This document shows positions 17,667-25,353 of a DNA stretch of 50,667 bases, piece by piece. The notes beneath the pieces are model-generated. The model did not search any database, was not told the DNA's origin, and saw nothing but the letters and a program-made list of their open reading frames with translations. The stretch's first letter is position 1. Each line of letters opens with the position of its first letter. The translations under genes and the position numbers were made by a program. This DNA comes from Colwellia sp. (lineage in GTDB: Bacteria > Pseudomonadota > Gammaproteobacteria > Enterobacterales > Alteromonadaceae): positions 17,449-68,115 of the forward strand of contig JAPYOP010000024.1 in the NCBI GenBank assembly GCA_029938115.1. The letters are read 5' to 3'.

Positions 17667-19229
17667 TTACTTCACCATGAGTATGGTTATTTTATTAGCC
17701 ATACTCTCATCATCTAAGCGGCCATAGCGCATGATAAAATCTTCTTTACCATCATGATTAATGTCGTAGTGCTCAAATAAAGCACCATCCTTTGGTAGTG
17801 AAATTTCATGCTTGCTGGCTCTGCGATTAAAGAGCTTTGAATTGTTTTTGCCTAAAAATATTTTCAGTTCGTCTTCGCCTGAAGATAGAATCAAATCTTG
17901 TAAATTATCGCCATTAACATCACTAAGCAATACTATAGGCTGACCACTTTTACCCGAGCTCAAACTAAAGCTCAGTTCAACTTCTTTGCTGATAATTGCA
18001 TCGCTTGAAAAAACATCTTTGTCATTTAGAGCAAAAAGTAAAACATTTTGATCTATACCCCCTGACATTAAAGCACCAATAATATTACTAATACTTAGCT
18101 CAAACGAGGATAACAAGACTTCTAATTTACCATCATCATTAACGTCAATAATTTTCAAACCAGTTAATGTACCTTCGGCCTGAATTACCGTGCTAGGCGT
18201 TTTGGCAAATTCGAGTTGTCCTTTGTTATTAGTTAAACCCATATAAAATTCATAATCATTAACTCGGTCTAACACACCTGAGCTTTGGGTATAACGAACA
18301 ATAACATCGACTATACCGTCGCCATTGGTATCTTTTATTTGCTCGACAAAACGGTGTGTTAAATCACTTTGATCACGGTTTTGGCCATCTGATTCTCTTA
18401 TTTGCCACCAATCTAAACCATGAATACTTTCCGCCAAAGCAAGCTTTTCTTGAGATAGTGAAAATTTTCCATCATCGATTTGACTAAAATAATTTATATT
18501 TCCTTTCGAAATCCAAGCAATATCTTGACGCTGATCTAAATTAAAGTCGGCAAAAAATATAGTAATCGGATCAAAATAAACACCACCTCTACGCAACTCT
18601 ACTCTAGTATTAATAGGTAAAGATTGATGAAAATACGACAGAGAATTATCTAGCTTAAGCCATAAATTAGTTTGCTCAAAATCAGGCAAAATAATGTCGT
18701 CAAAACCATCGTTATTAACATCTTGAATAAAATCTTGCTTACTAATAAAGTTTGATTGATTTAACAAAAAAATAGAATTAACACTTTGATTATGTTGGAG
18801 GTATAAACCTGATTTAGCAGCATCCAACTCATTTATATCACTATTGTATTTAAGACTAACCACTTCATTTTTAGATAAAAAGTATAAACCTTGCTGGTTT
18901 TCACTAACATCAAAAGCAAAGTATTTATCGGCTAACTTTAATTTATCTAACATAATAAAACTATTGGTTTTTTCATGAAGAACATACACCGCCAGCCATG
19001 TTTGTTTCTGTTCATCTTCACCAATAACAATAAGCTCATCCGCAGGATATTGTTCATTAATAAGGACATCTTGCACAATAACAGGCAAGCTGATTTTAAA
19101 AGGTACGGTAATTTGATAACGCTCAAAAGTTAGTTTAGTGCCTGCAAGCTTATTAGTGTTGGCAAAAGTTAGTGAGCTTGTTGTAAATAAAATACAGGAT
19201 AGCAAACTCAATAGTAGTCGATTGTACAT
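17667..19229 (-). CDS. Secreted FG-GAP/VCBS repeat protein
   Basis: A 520-residue exported protein with a signal peptide (about 1-23: LLLSLLSCILFTTSSLTFA). At least six calcium-binding-type repeats are visible: DVNNDGFDDIILPDF, DFNLDQRQDIAWIS, DTNGDGIVDVIVRY, DVNDDGKLEVLLSS, DVNGDNLQDLILSS and DINHDGKEDFIMRY. This is an integrin-alpha-like beta-propeller built from FG-GAP/VCBS units, with no enzyme domain. Such proteins are periplasmic or surface-bound in marine gammaproteobacteria and their roles are largely unknown. It is convergent with nrdD, 15 bases between stops. Confidence 0.85.
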   Translation of the reverse strand: MYNRLLLSLLSCILFTTSSLTFANTNKLAGTKLTFERYQITVPFKISLPVIVQDVLINEQYPADELIVIGEDEQKQTWLAVYVLHEKTNSFIMLDKLKLADKYFAFDVSENQQGLYFLSKNEVVSLKYNSDINELDAAKSGLYLQHNQSVNSIFLLNQSNFISKQDFIQDVNNDGFDDIILPDFEQTNLWLKLDNSLSYFHQSLPINTRVELRRGGVYFDPITIFFADFNLDQRQDIAWISKGNINYFSQIDDGKFSLSQEKLALAESIHGLDWWQIRESDGQNRDQSDLTHRFVEQIKDTNGDGIVDVIVRYTQSSGVLDRVNDYEFYMGLTNNKGQLEFAKTPSTVIQAEGTLTGLKIIDVNDDGKLEVLLSSFELSISNIIGALMSGGIDQNVLLFALNDKDVFSSDAIISKEVELSFSLSSGKSGQPIVLLSDVNGDNLQDLILSSGEDELKIFLGKNNSKLFNRRASKHEISLPKDGALFEHYDINHDGKEDFIMRYGRLDDESMANKITILMVK

Positions 19230-19400
19230 ATCAGTCCTTCTTTGATGAAATTTCTTTTTATTTGGTAGGTTTTACAAAAATATCAGCCCGTTCAGCTTTG
19301 TCTGCAAAATAAACCTGAAACGAAGTAGAACAATATGCATCGGAATTATCTAGTAAATAACATTTTTATTTGTAAGAAAAAATTTGCAAATAAATAAAAT

Positions 19401-20018
19401 CTAAATCAGCATGACCTTATAAGCACAACGCCTAGCACCTTCAACAATATGCTCTGTTCTAGTCACTAAAGCGACATCTTCGAGTAAGCTTTGAAATAGG
19501 TGTAACTCACTTCGACAAAAGTTTACGCATTTAGTTGCAGCTGCACATATTGGACAATGATTTTCTAGCAGCCAGAACACGTCTTCTTCTTTAGTTACTG
19601 TTGCCATATAGCCTTCATCGCTACGTAACTTTGCTAATGTAACTAACTTTTCTTCCACGCCATATTTATCAGCTAACGCTAAACGATAGGTACGCATTGA
19701 TACTGCTTCTCTGTTGCTAATGAGCTTGTCTAAGCCATCATCACCAAATACCGCGATAACTGAATCAATTAGCTGTACCGTTAATTCATCATGACGATCA
19801 GCAAAGTGGCTATTGGTTTTTTCCGTTAACGACCAATAACGAGTTGGTCTACCTCTTAAAGCTTTTTCATCTTTAAAAGTAACTTCGCCAGACTCTTCAA
19901 GCGCAAGCATATGTTGACGAATGCCCATAGTAGTCAAACTTAATTCACTGGCTAAGGTTTTAGCCGTTAAAGAGCCTTGAGTTTTTAACAGCTCTATTAT
20001 CTTATTATGAGTTTTCAT
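19401..20018 (-). CDS. Cys-rich HTH regulator, SufR-like
   Basis: A 205-residue regulator. An ArsR/DeoR-like winged helix covers about 5-70 (LTAKTLASELSLTTMGIRQH, then RGRPTRYWSLT). The C-terminal part has five conserved-looking cysteines: CPICAAATKCVNFC and, near the end, GARRCAYKV. This is the layout of the SufR group, which binds an Fe-S cluster and represses iron-sulfur or redox genes. No suf genes are near. It is divergent from the flavin reductase gene, with repeated motifs between them, so it probably controls that pair. SufR itself may not be the exact orthologue. Confidence 0.75.
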   Translation of the reverse strand: MKTHNKIIELLKTQGSLTAKTLASELSLTTMGIRQHMLALEESGEVTFKDEKALRGRPTRYWSLTEKTNSHFADRHDELTVQLIDSVIAVFGDDGLDKLISNREAVSMRTYRLALADKYGVEEKLVTLAKLRSDEGYMATVTKEEDVFWLLENHCPICAAATKCVNFCRSELHLFQSLLEDVALVTRTEHIVEGARRCAYKVMLI

Positions 20019-20061
20019 AGCGCCTCCAATTTTTCTGTTATGGCATTATCCCCCAAAATCA

Positions 20062-20149
20062 CATTATGTAAACTTTTTAATTTATTTTATTTATCTTTGG
20101 GTATTGACAATATTAAGTAAAACATTTAGTTTATATAACATTAAGTAAA
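20062..20149. promoter_or_regulatory. Repeated CATTAWGTAAAC motifs in the divergent gap
   Basis: Three similar 10-12 base motifs lie between the SufR-like gene and the flavin reductase gene: CATTATGTAAAC at 20062-20073, ATTAAGTAAA at 20112-20121 and CATTAAGTAAAC at 20139-20150. The last two start 28 bases apart. A TTGACA at 20104-20109 may be a -35 box for the plus-strand gene, overlapping the second motif. They are candidate operators of the divergent regulator. Confidence 0.45.
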
Positions 20150-20179
20150 CAAATCATTTTATATAAAAGAGGGCTAAAT

Positions 20180-20800
20180 ATGAATTTAGTTATTATCAGC
20201 GCAAGTCAAAGAAAGCAATCGCAAAGCGTTAAAGTCGCTCAGTATCTATCAGAAGTTTCAACGGGTTATGAACAAATAATGCACTTTGAGTTATGCCAAT
20301 ATCAATTACCATTATGGGACGGTGAACAACAAAGCAAATTAGCAAAGCGTAGTGATTGGTTGATGATAAATGGACATTTAAAGGAAGCTGATGCCGTAAT
20401 TGTTATCACACCAGAATGGAGTGGCATGGCATCACCTTTATTGAAAAATTTCTTAATGATGTGTTCAAGTCAAGACACTGCTCACAAACCAGTATTATTG
20501 GTCGCTATTTCTAGTGGTATTAGTGGTGTTTATCCAATTGCCGAATTACGCATGAACGCGCTTAAAAATAACAAATTAGTTGCGATTCCAGACCACCTTA
20601 TTATCAGAAATGTTGAAGAGATACTTAATTATCAAAAAGATAGCACATCACTGTTATCCAAAGCCGATGATCAAATGCGTCACCGCATAGGATACAGTCT
20701 GCACACTTTGAGTAAATATAGTAAGGCATTAAAAACAATGCGGGCAGCGTTACTGATTCAGCCCTATGAAAACGAAGAACAATATTCTTATGCCATGTAA
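20180..20800 (+). CDS. NADPH-dependent FMN reductase family protein
   Basis: A 206-residue flavodoxin-like protein. The N-terminal MNLVIISASQRKQSQSVKVA is the phosphate loop of the FMN_red family (SxR...S type), and VITPEWSGMASPLLKNFL is the second flavin-contact region, where family members more often have PEYN. It probably binds FMN and reduces flavin, quinone or azo substrates with NAD(P)H. A strong ribosome-binding tract (AGAGGG) precedes the ATG. It is 22 bases before a VOC protein gene, with which it is probably co-transcribed, and divergent from the Cys-rich regulator. Confidence 0.82.
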   Translation: MNLVIISASQRKQSQSVKVAQYLSEVSTGYEQIMHFELCQYQLPLWDGEQQSKLAKRSDWLMINGHLKEADAVIVITPEWSGMASPLLKNFLMMCSSQDTAHKPVLLVAISSGISGVYPIAELRMNALKNNKLVAIPDHLIIRNVEEILNYQKDSTSLLSKADDQMRHRIGYSLHTLSKYSKALKTMRAALLIQPYENEEQYSYAM

Positions 20801-20822
20801 AACAGAAAAATAGGAGAACAAT

Positions 20823-21242
20823 ATGATTACTTTAGAACATGTAAATCTAGTCGTTAGCGATATAAACACAACACTAACCTTTTACAAAGCGGCTTTTCCT
20901 CATTGGACAATCCGTGGCGGCGGTGCAAGTGAGTGGTACGGAAAACCAAGAAACTGGGTTCATTTTGGCGATGATTATCAATACCTTGCTTTCAATGATG
21001 ATGGTATTGGCGAAAATAGAGATTTATCCGGTCATCAAATAGGATTAGCCCATTTTGCATTTGTTACCAGTGACATAAAGGGCATTATTGAGCGTTTAGC
21101 CCAAGCAGGGTTCAGCGTAGATAAAGAAGGTGCAAAAGATGAATACCGCAGTAATGTTTACTATGTAGATCCAAACGGCTACGAAGTTGAATTTGTACAA
21201 TATTATAGTGATTTACCCGACAATAGAAATCACTACGAATAG
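20823..21242 (+). CDS. VOC (glyoxalase/dioxygenase-fold) family protein
   Basis: A 139-residue protein with two beta-alpha-beta-beta-beta modules: MITLEHVNLVVSDINTTLTF and YKAAFPHWTIRGGG, then GLAHFAFVTSDIKGIIERLA and YYVDPNGYEVEFVQYYSD. Candidate metal ligands are H6, H55-region residues, a His in AHFAF and the Glu in YEVEFV. The reaction cannot be told from sequence: the family includes glyoxalases, dioxygenases and resistance proteins. AGGAGA stands before the start. It follows the flavin reductase gene by 22 bases. Confidence 0.85.
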   Translation: MITLEHVNLVVSDINTTLTFYKAAFPHWTIRGGGASEWYGKPRNWVHFGDDYQYLAFNDDGIGENRDLSGHQIGLAHFAFVTSDIKGIIERLAQAGFSVDKEGAKDEYRSNVYYVDPNGYEVEFVQYYSDLPDNRNHYE

Positions 21243-21300
21243 AGGGGATAACAAACTCTAACTTTACAGATGGAACGAACGCGCATAAAATTTAACTTGC

Positions 21301-21352
21301 CTATGCACTAGCTCAGGAAAAAATGTTTTGTCGAGGCAAGCATCGACCTACA
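21301..21352. repeat. REP-like dispersed repeat
   Basis: The palindrome TGTCGAGGCAAGC...ACCTACA (21329-21352) is the exact reverse complement of 7305-7328. Just upstream CTATGCACTAGCTCAGGAAAA (21301-21321) matches the sequence at about 36219-36239, where it also precedes a related palindrome. The element is therefore longer than the palindrome alone. It lies between the VOC gene and cti, where I see no other feature. Confidence 0.7.
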
Positions 21353-21409
21353 ATTCAAGCCAGAGTTAGCTACATAAACATAGAATTTAAAGCTTAATAA
21401 AGGATTTTT

Positions 21410-23803
21410 ATGCGCCAACATCATTGGATATTGCTACTAATATTGTTATCTGGCTGTGCCACTTTAGGCATAATGGAATATGATAAACACTATGGCATTA
21501 GTCAGGTAGAAAATCGCTTATCCGTTAAGAACATCACAGCCGAACAAGGCGTGCACTACAATAAAATAATTAAACCTATTATTGAGAATCGTTGCGTAGT
21601 TTGCCATGGCTGTTTTGATGCACCATGTCAGTTAAAAATGGAAAATCAAACGGGGTTAGAGCGAGGAGCAAATAAAACCTCTGTTTATAACGGTGAACGA
21701 CTACTTACCGCTAAGCAGAATTATAGTTTGAGTACTTTAACGTCTTTTGATAAAAATCAATTACAATCTTTGCGTCAAGACGGTTTCTTTTCCATATTAA
21801 ATGAACGCCAGCAAACCCCTATTGCTAACGCAAATGCAGGCTTAATGTATCAAATGTTGCAATTAAAACAGCAACATCCGTTACCCGACACCCCGCTACT
21901 TGACGATAATTTTGATATCTCGCTAAATAGAAGTCAGCAATGCCCTACCATAGAAGAATTTGATCAATATAAAAATGACCAACCTCTTGGAGGTATGCCA
22001 TATGCCCTACCTGCATTAAATGCAACTCAGCATCAACAGCTTAGTACTTGGTTAAAAGATGGCGCAAAATTTCCAAAATCTACACCTGCGACAGTAAAAG
22101 AACTGACGATTATAGAGCAATGGGAAACTTGGTTAAATAACACTGATAACAAACAGCAGCTCGTATCTCGTTACTTATTCGAGCACTTATATCTCGCTAA
22201 TTTATATTTTGAATCCGGTAGCAGTCATTATTTTAAACTTGTACGATCTAGCACCCCCCCAGGAAGTGGTGTTGCTATTATAAATACCCGTAGGCCGTTT
22301 GATGCCCCTTTTACTGATAATCAAAACGCGACTAAATCAATACCACAGCAAGTTTATTATCGTTTACTAAAAAATAATGACACCATTATTGCTAAGCGTC
22401 ACATGCCTTATCAGTTTGGCTTGAAAAAATTAAAATATCTAAACGAGCTATTTATTACCCCCACATACCAAGTAAAACAATTGCCAAGTTACCGATTAAA
22501 GGAAGCATCAAATCCGTTTATCACCTTTGAAGCATTACCAACAAAATCACGTTATAGGTTTTTATTAGAGCAGGCCCAATTTTCAATTATGAACTTTATT
22601 AAAGGCCCCGTTTGTCGAGGTCAGTTAGCTCTGAATGTTATCGAAGATCACTTTTGGGTGTTTTTTGCTGAGCCAAGTTATATTGATAATTATCATAGCG
22701 ATAGCTTTATTGACGAAAATAGTGATTTATTACAATTACCCGCAGCAACTAGCGACAAAGCTTTATCACTATTATATTGGCGTTCTTATGCTAAAAAAGA
22801 GAAAGAATATATAAAAAATAAACTTAGCTACATGGAAAAAATCGATTTTAGACAAAGTGATTTAGATCTCGATTTAATTTGGTCTGGCGATGACAATCCA
22901 AATGCGACGTTAACCATATTTAGGCACTTTGATAGTGCCTCAGTGCTACAAGGCTTTATCGGTCAAACACCAAAAACGGCATGGTTTATTACCTACCCTT
23001 TACTTGAACGTATTCATTACTTATTAGTTGCTGGTTTTGATGTTTATGGCAATGTTGGTCACCAATTAAAAACGCGTTTGTACATGGACTTTTTACGCAT
23101 GGAAGCAGAAAGTAACTTTATTGCTTTACTACCCAAAAAGGATCGTAAAAGAGAGCATGAACATTGGTACAGAAATACGGATAAAACTATAAAAGACTAT
23201 ATTTTTTCAGATGAATTTTATCAATTACCACAAAGCAATATTACTTATAAAACACCCAACGCTAAGAAAGAATTATTACAACAAATTGCTAAGCATACTA
23301 ACAATAACCTGGTCAGTACTAACTACAACTTAACCAATAATAAAAGTCACAATATTAACGATTATAAATTAATGCGACTTAATAATATCACAGGAAAGGC
23401 TGTCGCCATTCTACCGCAGGTAAGTTATCTGGTGGTAAACACAACACACGGCGATTTGGTTTATAGTTTGATTAATAATAGTGCGCATACCAATGTAGCT
23501 CACTTATTTTCAGAAAATGATCGACGTATCCCAGAAGAGGATAATTTAACTATACTTGCTGGAATTGTTGGTACATATCCTAATGCCTTTTTCCAGATAA
23601 ACGAACAACAAGTAGGTGAATTTATTAGCGCACTAGAGCAGGTACAAACAGAACAAGACTATGGTCAGCTTAAAGATAAATTTGCCATACGCCGCACTAA
23701 TCCAAACTTTTGGCGATATGCAGATAAACTGCATAACTGGTATAGAAAAAATCAGCCTGACTCAGCTGGCTTGTTAGATTTTAATCGCTTAGAAAATCGT
23801 TAA
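21410..23803 (+). CDS. cti: Fatty acid cis/trans isomerase (Cti)
   Basis: A 797-residue protein of the Cti family, which turns cis-unsaturated acyl chains of membrane phospholipids into trans forms and stiffens the membrane under solvent or heat stress. An N-terminal export signal (ILLLILLSGC) ends in a lipobox-like LSGC, so the protein may be a lipoprotein facing the periplasm. The cytochrome c-type heme motif CVVCH (in NRCVVCHGCFDAPCQL) is near residue 65, as in Pseudomonas Cti. Family stretches such as PFDAPFTDN, FIKGPVCRGQLALNVI and YDVYGN-like VAGFDVYGNVGHQLKTRLYM are present. It stands alone on the plus strand. Confidence 0.9.
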   Translation: MRQHHWILLLILLSGCATLGIMEYDKHYGISQVENRLSVKNITAEQGVHYNKIIKPIIENRCVVCHGCFDAPCQLKMENQTGLERGANKTSVYNGERLLTAKQNYSLSTLTSFDKNQLQSLRQDGFFSILNERQQTPIANANAGLMYQMLQLKQQHPLPDTPLLDDNFDISLNRSQQCPTIEEFDQYKNDQPLGGMPYALPALNATQHQQLSTWLKDGAKFPKSTPATVKELTIIEQWETWLNNTDNKQQLVSRYLFEHLYLANLYFESGSSHYFKLVRSSTPPGSGVAIINTRRPFDAPFTDNQNATKSIPQQVYYRLLKNNDTIIAKRHMPYQFGLKKLKYLNELFITPTYQVKQLPSYRLKEASNPFITFEALPTKSRYRFLLEQAQFSIMNFIKGPVCRGQLALNVIEDHFWVFFAEPSYIDNYHSDSFIDENSDLLQLPAATSDKALSLLYWRSYAKKEKEYIKNKLSYMEKIDFRQSDLDLDLIWSGDDNPNATLTIFRHFDSASVLQGFIGQTPKTAWFITYPLLERIHYLLVAGFDVYGNVGHQLKTRLYMDFLRMEAESNFIALLPKKDRKREHEHWYRNTDKTIKDYIFSDEFYQLPQSNITYKTPNAKKELLQQIAKHTNNNLVSTNYNLTNNKSHNINDYKLMRLNNITGKAVAILPQVSYLVVNTTHGDLVYSLINNSAHTNVAHLFSENDRRIPEEDNLTILAGIVGTYPNAFFQINEQQVGEFISALEQVQTEQDYGQLKDKFAIRRTNPNFWRYADKLHNWYRKNQPDSAGLLDFNRLENR

Positions 23804-23826
23804 TTATTCGTCAAAGCGATTAAAAA

Positions 23827-23868
23827 CTGATCTTGATCAAGTACCTGAGTAATTCTCTCGGATACTAT
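23827..23868 (+). promoter_or_regulatory. FNR-type class II promoter of the Cys-rich mini-gene
   Basis: CTGATCTTGATCAA at 23827-23840 matches the FNR palindrome TTGAT-N4-ATCAA at nine of ten positions. A -10-like TACTAT lies at 23863-23868, which puts the likely transcription start near 23875 and the palindrome centre about 41.5 bases upstream, the classic FNR activator position. The motifs are seen; FNR control is inferred. CRP binding is an alternative but fits less well. Confidence 0.6.
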
Positions 23869-23908
23869 TTACTCAATCAAACTACATTATTTTTATTTGG
23901 AGAAAATT

Positions 23909-24016
23909 ATGGGCTGTTGTGGTGGTTGTGGTGGCGAAGAGCATCAAGAGAAGAAAGAACAAGAGCAAGCAGTTGAACAATCAACTGAAAAGAAAGCTGA
24001 AGAAACAGAAGCATAA
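23909..24016 (+). CDS. 35-residue Cys/Gly-rich protein
   Basis: A 35-codon ORF encoding MGCCGGCGGEEH followed by a very acidic, Gln/Lys/Glu-rich tail. Three cysteines lie within the first seven residues, in a CC-x2-C arrangement suited to binding metal. GGAG lies seven bases before the ATG, an FNR-type promoter is upstream and a strong terminator follows 31 bases after the stop, so it is a complete transcription unit of its own. I do not recognise the family; no signal peptide or membrane segment is present. It was found by eye and is too short for usual gene callers. Confidence 0.72.
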   Translation: MGCCGGCGGEEHQEKKEQEQAVEQSTEKKAEETEA

Positions 24017-24046
24017 TTACTTTAACCAAGTTAACAACATATGACA

Positions 24047-24077
24047 GGCAGAATAGTGAGACTATACTGCCTTTTTT
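24047..24077 (+). terminator. Terminator of the Cys-rich mini-gene
   Basis: GGCAGAATAGT and ACTATACTGCC pair over ten base pairs with one A-A mismatch and a three-base loop, followed by six T. It overlaps the last codons of the convergent yhhN-like gene. Confidence 0.85.
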
Positions 24078-24736
24078 ATTAGCAAATTTTGAGCCTCAAG
24101 AAATCCTTTTAATAGGGAGAACTGAGCAAAATAATAACTAATCATAATAGCAAAGCTCACGTTTTCTATAGGCATATAAAACTTATCAAAGCCAATTAAT
24201 GAGTCAGATAAAACAAAACTGATACCGCCAACAATCAACCAAGCATTTGATTTTTCACTTAATATCGTAGCAAGAGCCATCAGCAACAATATACTCATAT
24301 AGGCAACAACAGGAACAAACATCTCACCTAAACCGTCAGCCAATAAAAGTAACATCACTGTGCCGTAAACAATATAAAGCAAACTTATTGTTAAATATTT
24401 ACTCTGAAATAAGTGCTTGATATAAGGCTTTAAACTAGCCAAATAAAAAAGATGTGCAATAAAAAATGCACCTAAGCCAAAGATAAACCAATTTTGGCGG
24501 TCATAATCCAGAATGAAATCACCGCCAACAGAGAAAACTAACCCAAGAACGAAGTATCTGCTTTCTTTTGTAAAACCTAACTTTTGAATTGCTAATCCTA
24601 TTAACAGCAACATTGGCAATAATTTTATCGCCCAGCTTAAAGGATAAGGCTTTGCCAATGTTGATAAAACAAACATACCCGCAAGAACAGTAAATAATAA
24701 AATTATTTTTGAAGAGATGATCAATTTAGAGCTCAA
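24062..24736 (-). CDS. YhhN family membrane protein (lysoplasmalogenase-like)
   Basis: A 224-residue polytopic membrane protein with about eight hydrophobic segments, e.g. IILLFTVLAGMFVLSTLA, LLPMLLLIGLAIQKLGF and YLTISLLYIVYGTVMLLLLA. Conserved polar positions of the YhhN/TMEM86 family are visible in GLVFSVGGDFILDYD and SFVLSDSLIGFDKF. Vertebrate TMEM86 members hydrolyse lysoplasmalogen; the bacterial role is not established. It overlaps the hutD-like gene by 11 bases on the minus strand, so the two are probably translated together. Confidence 0.82.
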   Translation of the reverse strand: MSSKLIISSKIILLFTVLAGMFVLSTLAKPYPLSWAIKLLPMLLLIGLAIQKLGFTKESRYFVLGLVFSVGGDFILDYDRQNWFIFGLGAFFIAHLFYLASLKPYIKHLFQSKYLTISLLYIVYGTVMLLLLADGLGEMFVPVVAYMSILLLMALATILSEKSNAWLIVGGISFVLSDSLIGFDKFYMPIENVSFAIMISYYFAQFSLLKGFLEAQNLLIKKAV

Positions 24737-25334
24737 TGTTTTTTAACTCCAACTGCACAATAATCATATTTTCACCTGTAATGGTTACATGCGTGAGATT
24801 CCCCTTTAATTCTTTAGCGTTGAATGAGAGCTTGGCTAAACTACCAACACTTACGGTGCTAGTTTCACTTTGAAAAGTTTCTACTGATATTTCGCCTGAC
24901 AAACTGTAAGCAAAACATAAGCTGCTTTTAGCTATGTTAAGCACAACCTTTTGAGGTTCAACATAGCAATGCACATGAGGTGATACTTTGCCGTGAGCGG
25001 TAATAATATTAAAATCTTTTATTGCGCCATTAACGAGCTGACCTTGTGTGTTACTACCGCCATCAAAACTAGCGACATCAAGTGCATTTACCAGATGATC
25101 GGTGTTTTTCCCGTCATATTGCAGGCCTATTCCTTTGCCTTCAATCAACACAAGGTTGCGATGATAGCCACTAAAATCAGAAAACACACCATCGTTAACA
25201 ACACTAGCAATACTTAAACGCCAGATAAAGTTGTCTAAATTAGCATGTTCATTAATGGCTAGCTCTGTAGTTTCTCCTAGGCCATTTTTCCACGGGATGG
25301 TTTTAAAGTCTTTGGGACTAATAATATTTAACAT
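24726..25334 (-). CDS. HutD/Ves family protein
   Basis: A 202-residue cupin-fold protein of the HutD/Ves family. The signature start is FKTIPWKNGLGETTELAI, followed by FIWRLSIASVVNDGVFSDFSG-type sequence and LVLIEGKGI. HutD is linked to histidine use in Pseudomonas, while Ves is a cold-related E. coli protein; the biochemical role is unknown in both. No hut genes lie nearby, so I do not name it hutD. It overlaps yhhN and follows letB by 19 bases, so it may be the tail of the letAB unit. Confidence 0.82.
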   Translation of the reverse strand: MLNIISPKDFKTIPWKNGLGETTELAINEHANLDNFIWRLSIASVVNDGVFSDFSGYHRNLVLIEGKGIGLQYDGKNTDHLVNALDVASFDGGSNTQGQLVNGAIKDFNIITAHGKVSPHVHCYVEPQKVVLNIAKSSLCFAYSLSGEISVETFQSETSTVSVGSLAKLSFNAKELKGNLTHVTITGENMIIVQLELKNIEL

Positions 25335-25353
25335 AATGAATTCTTAATAATTT

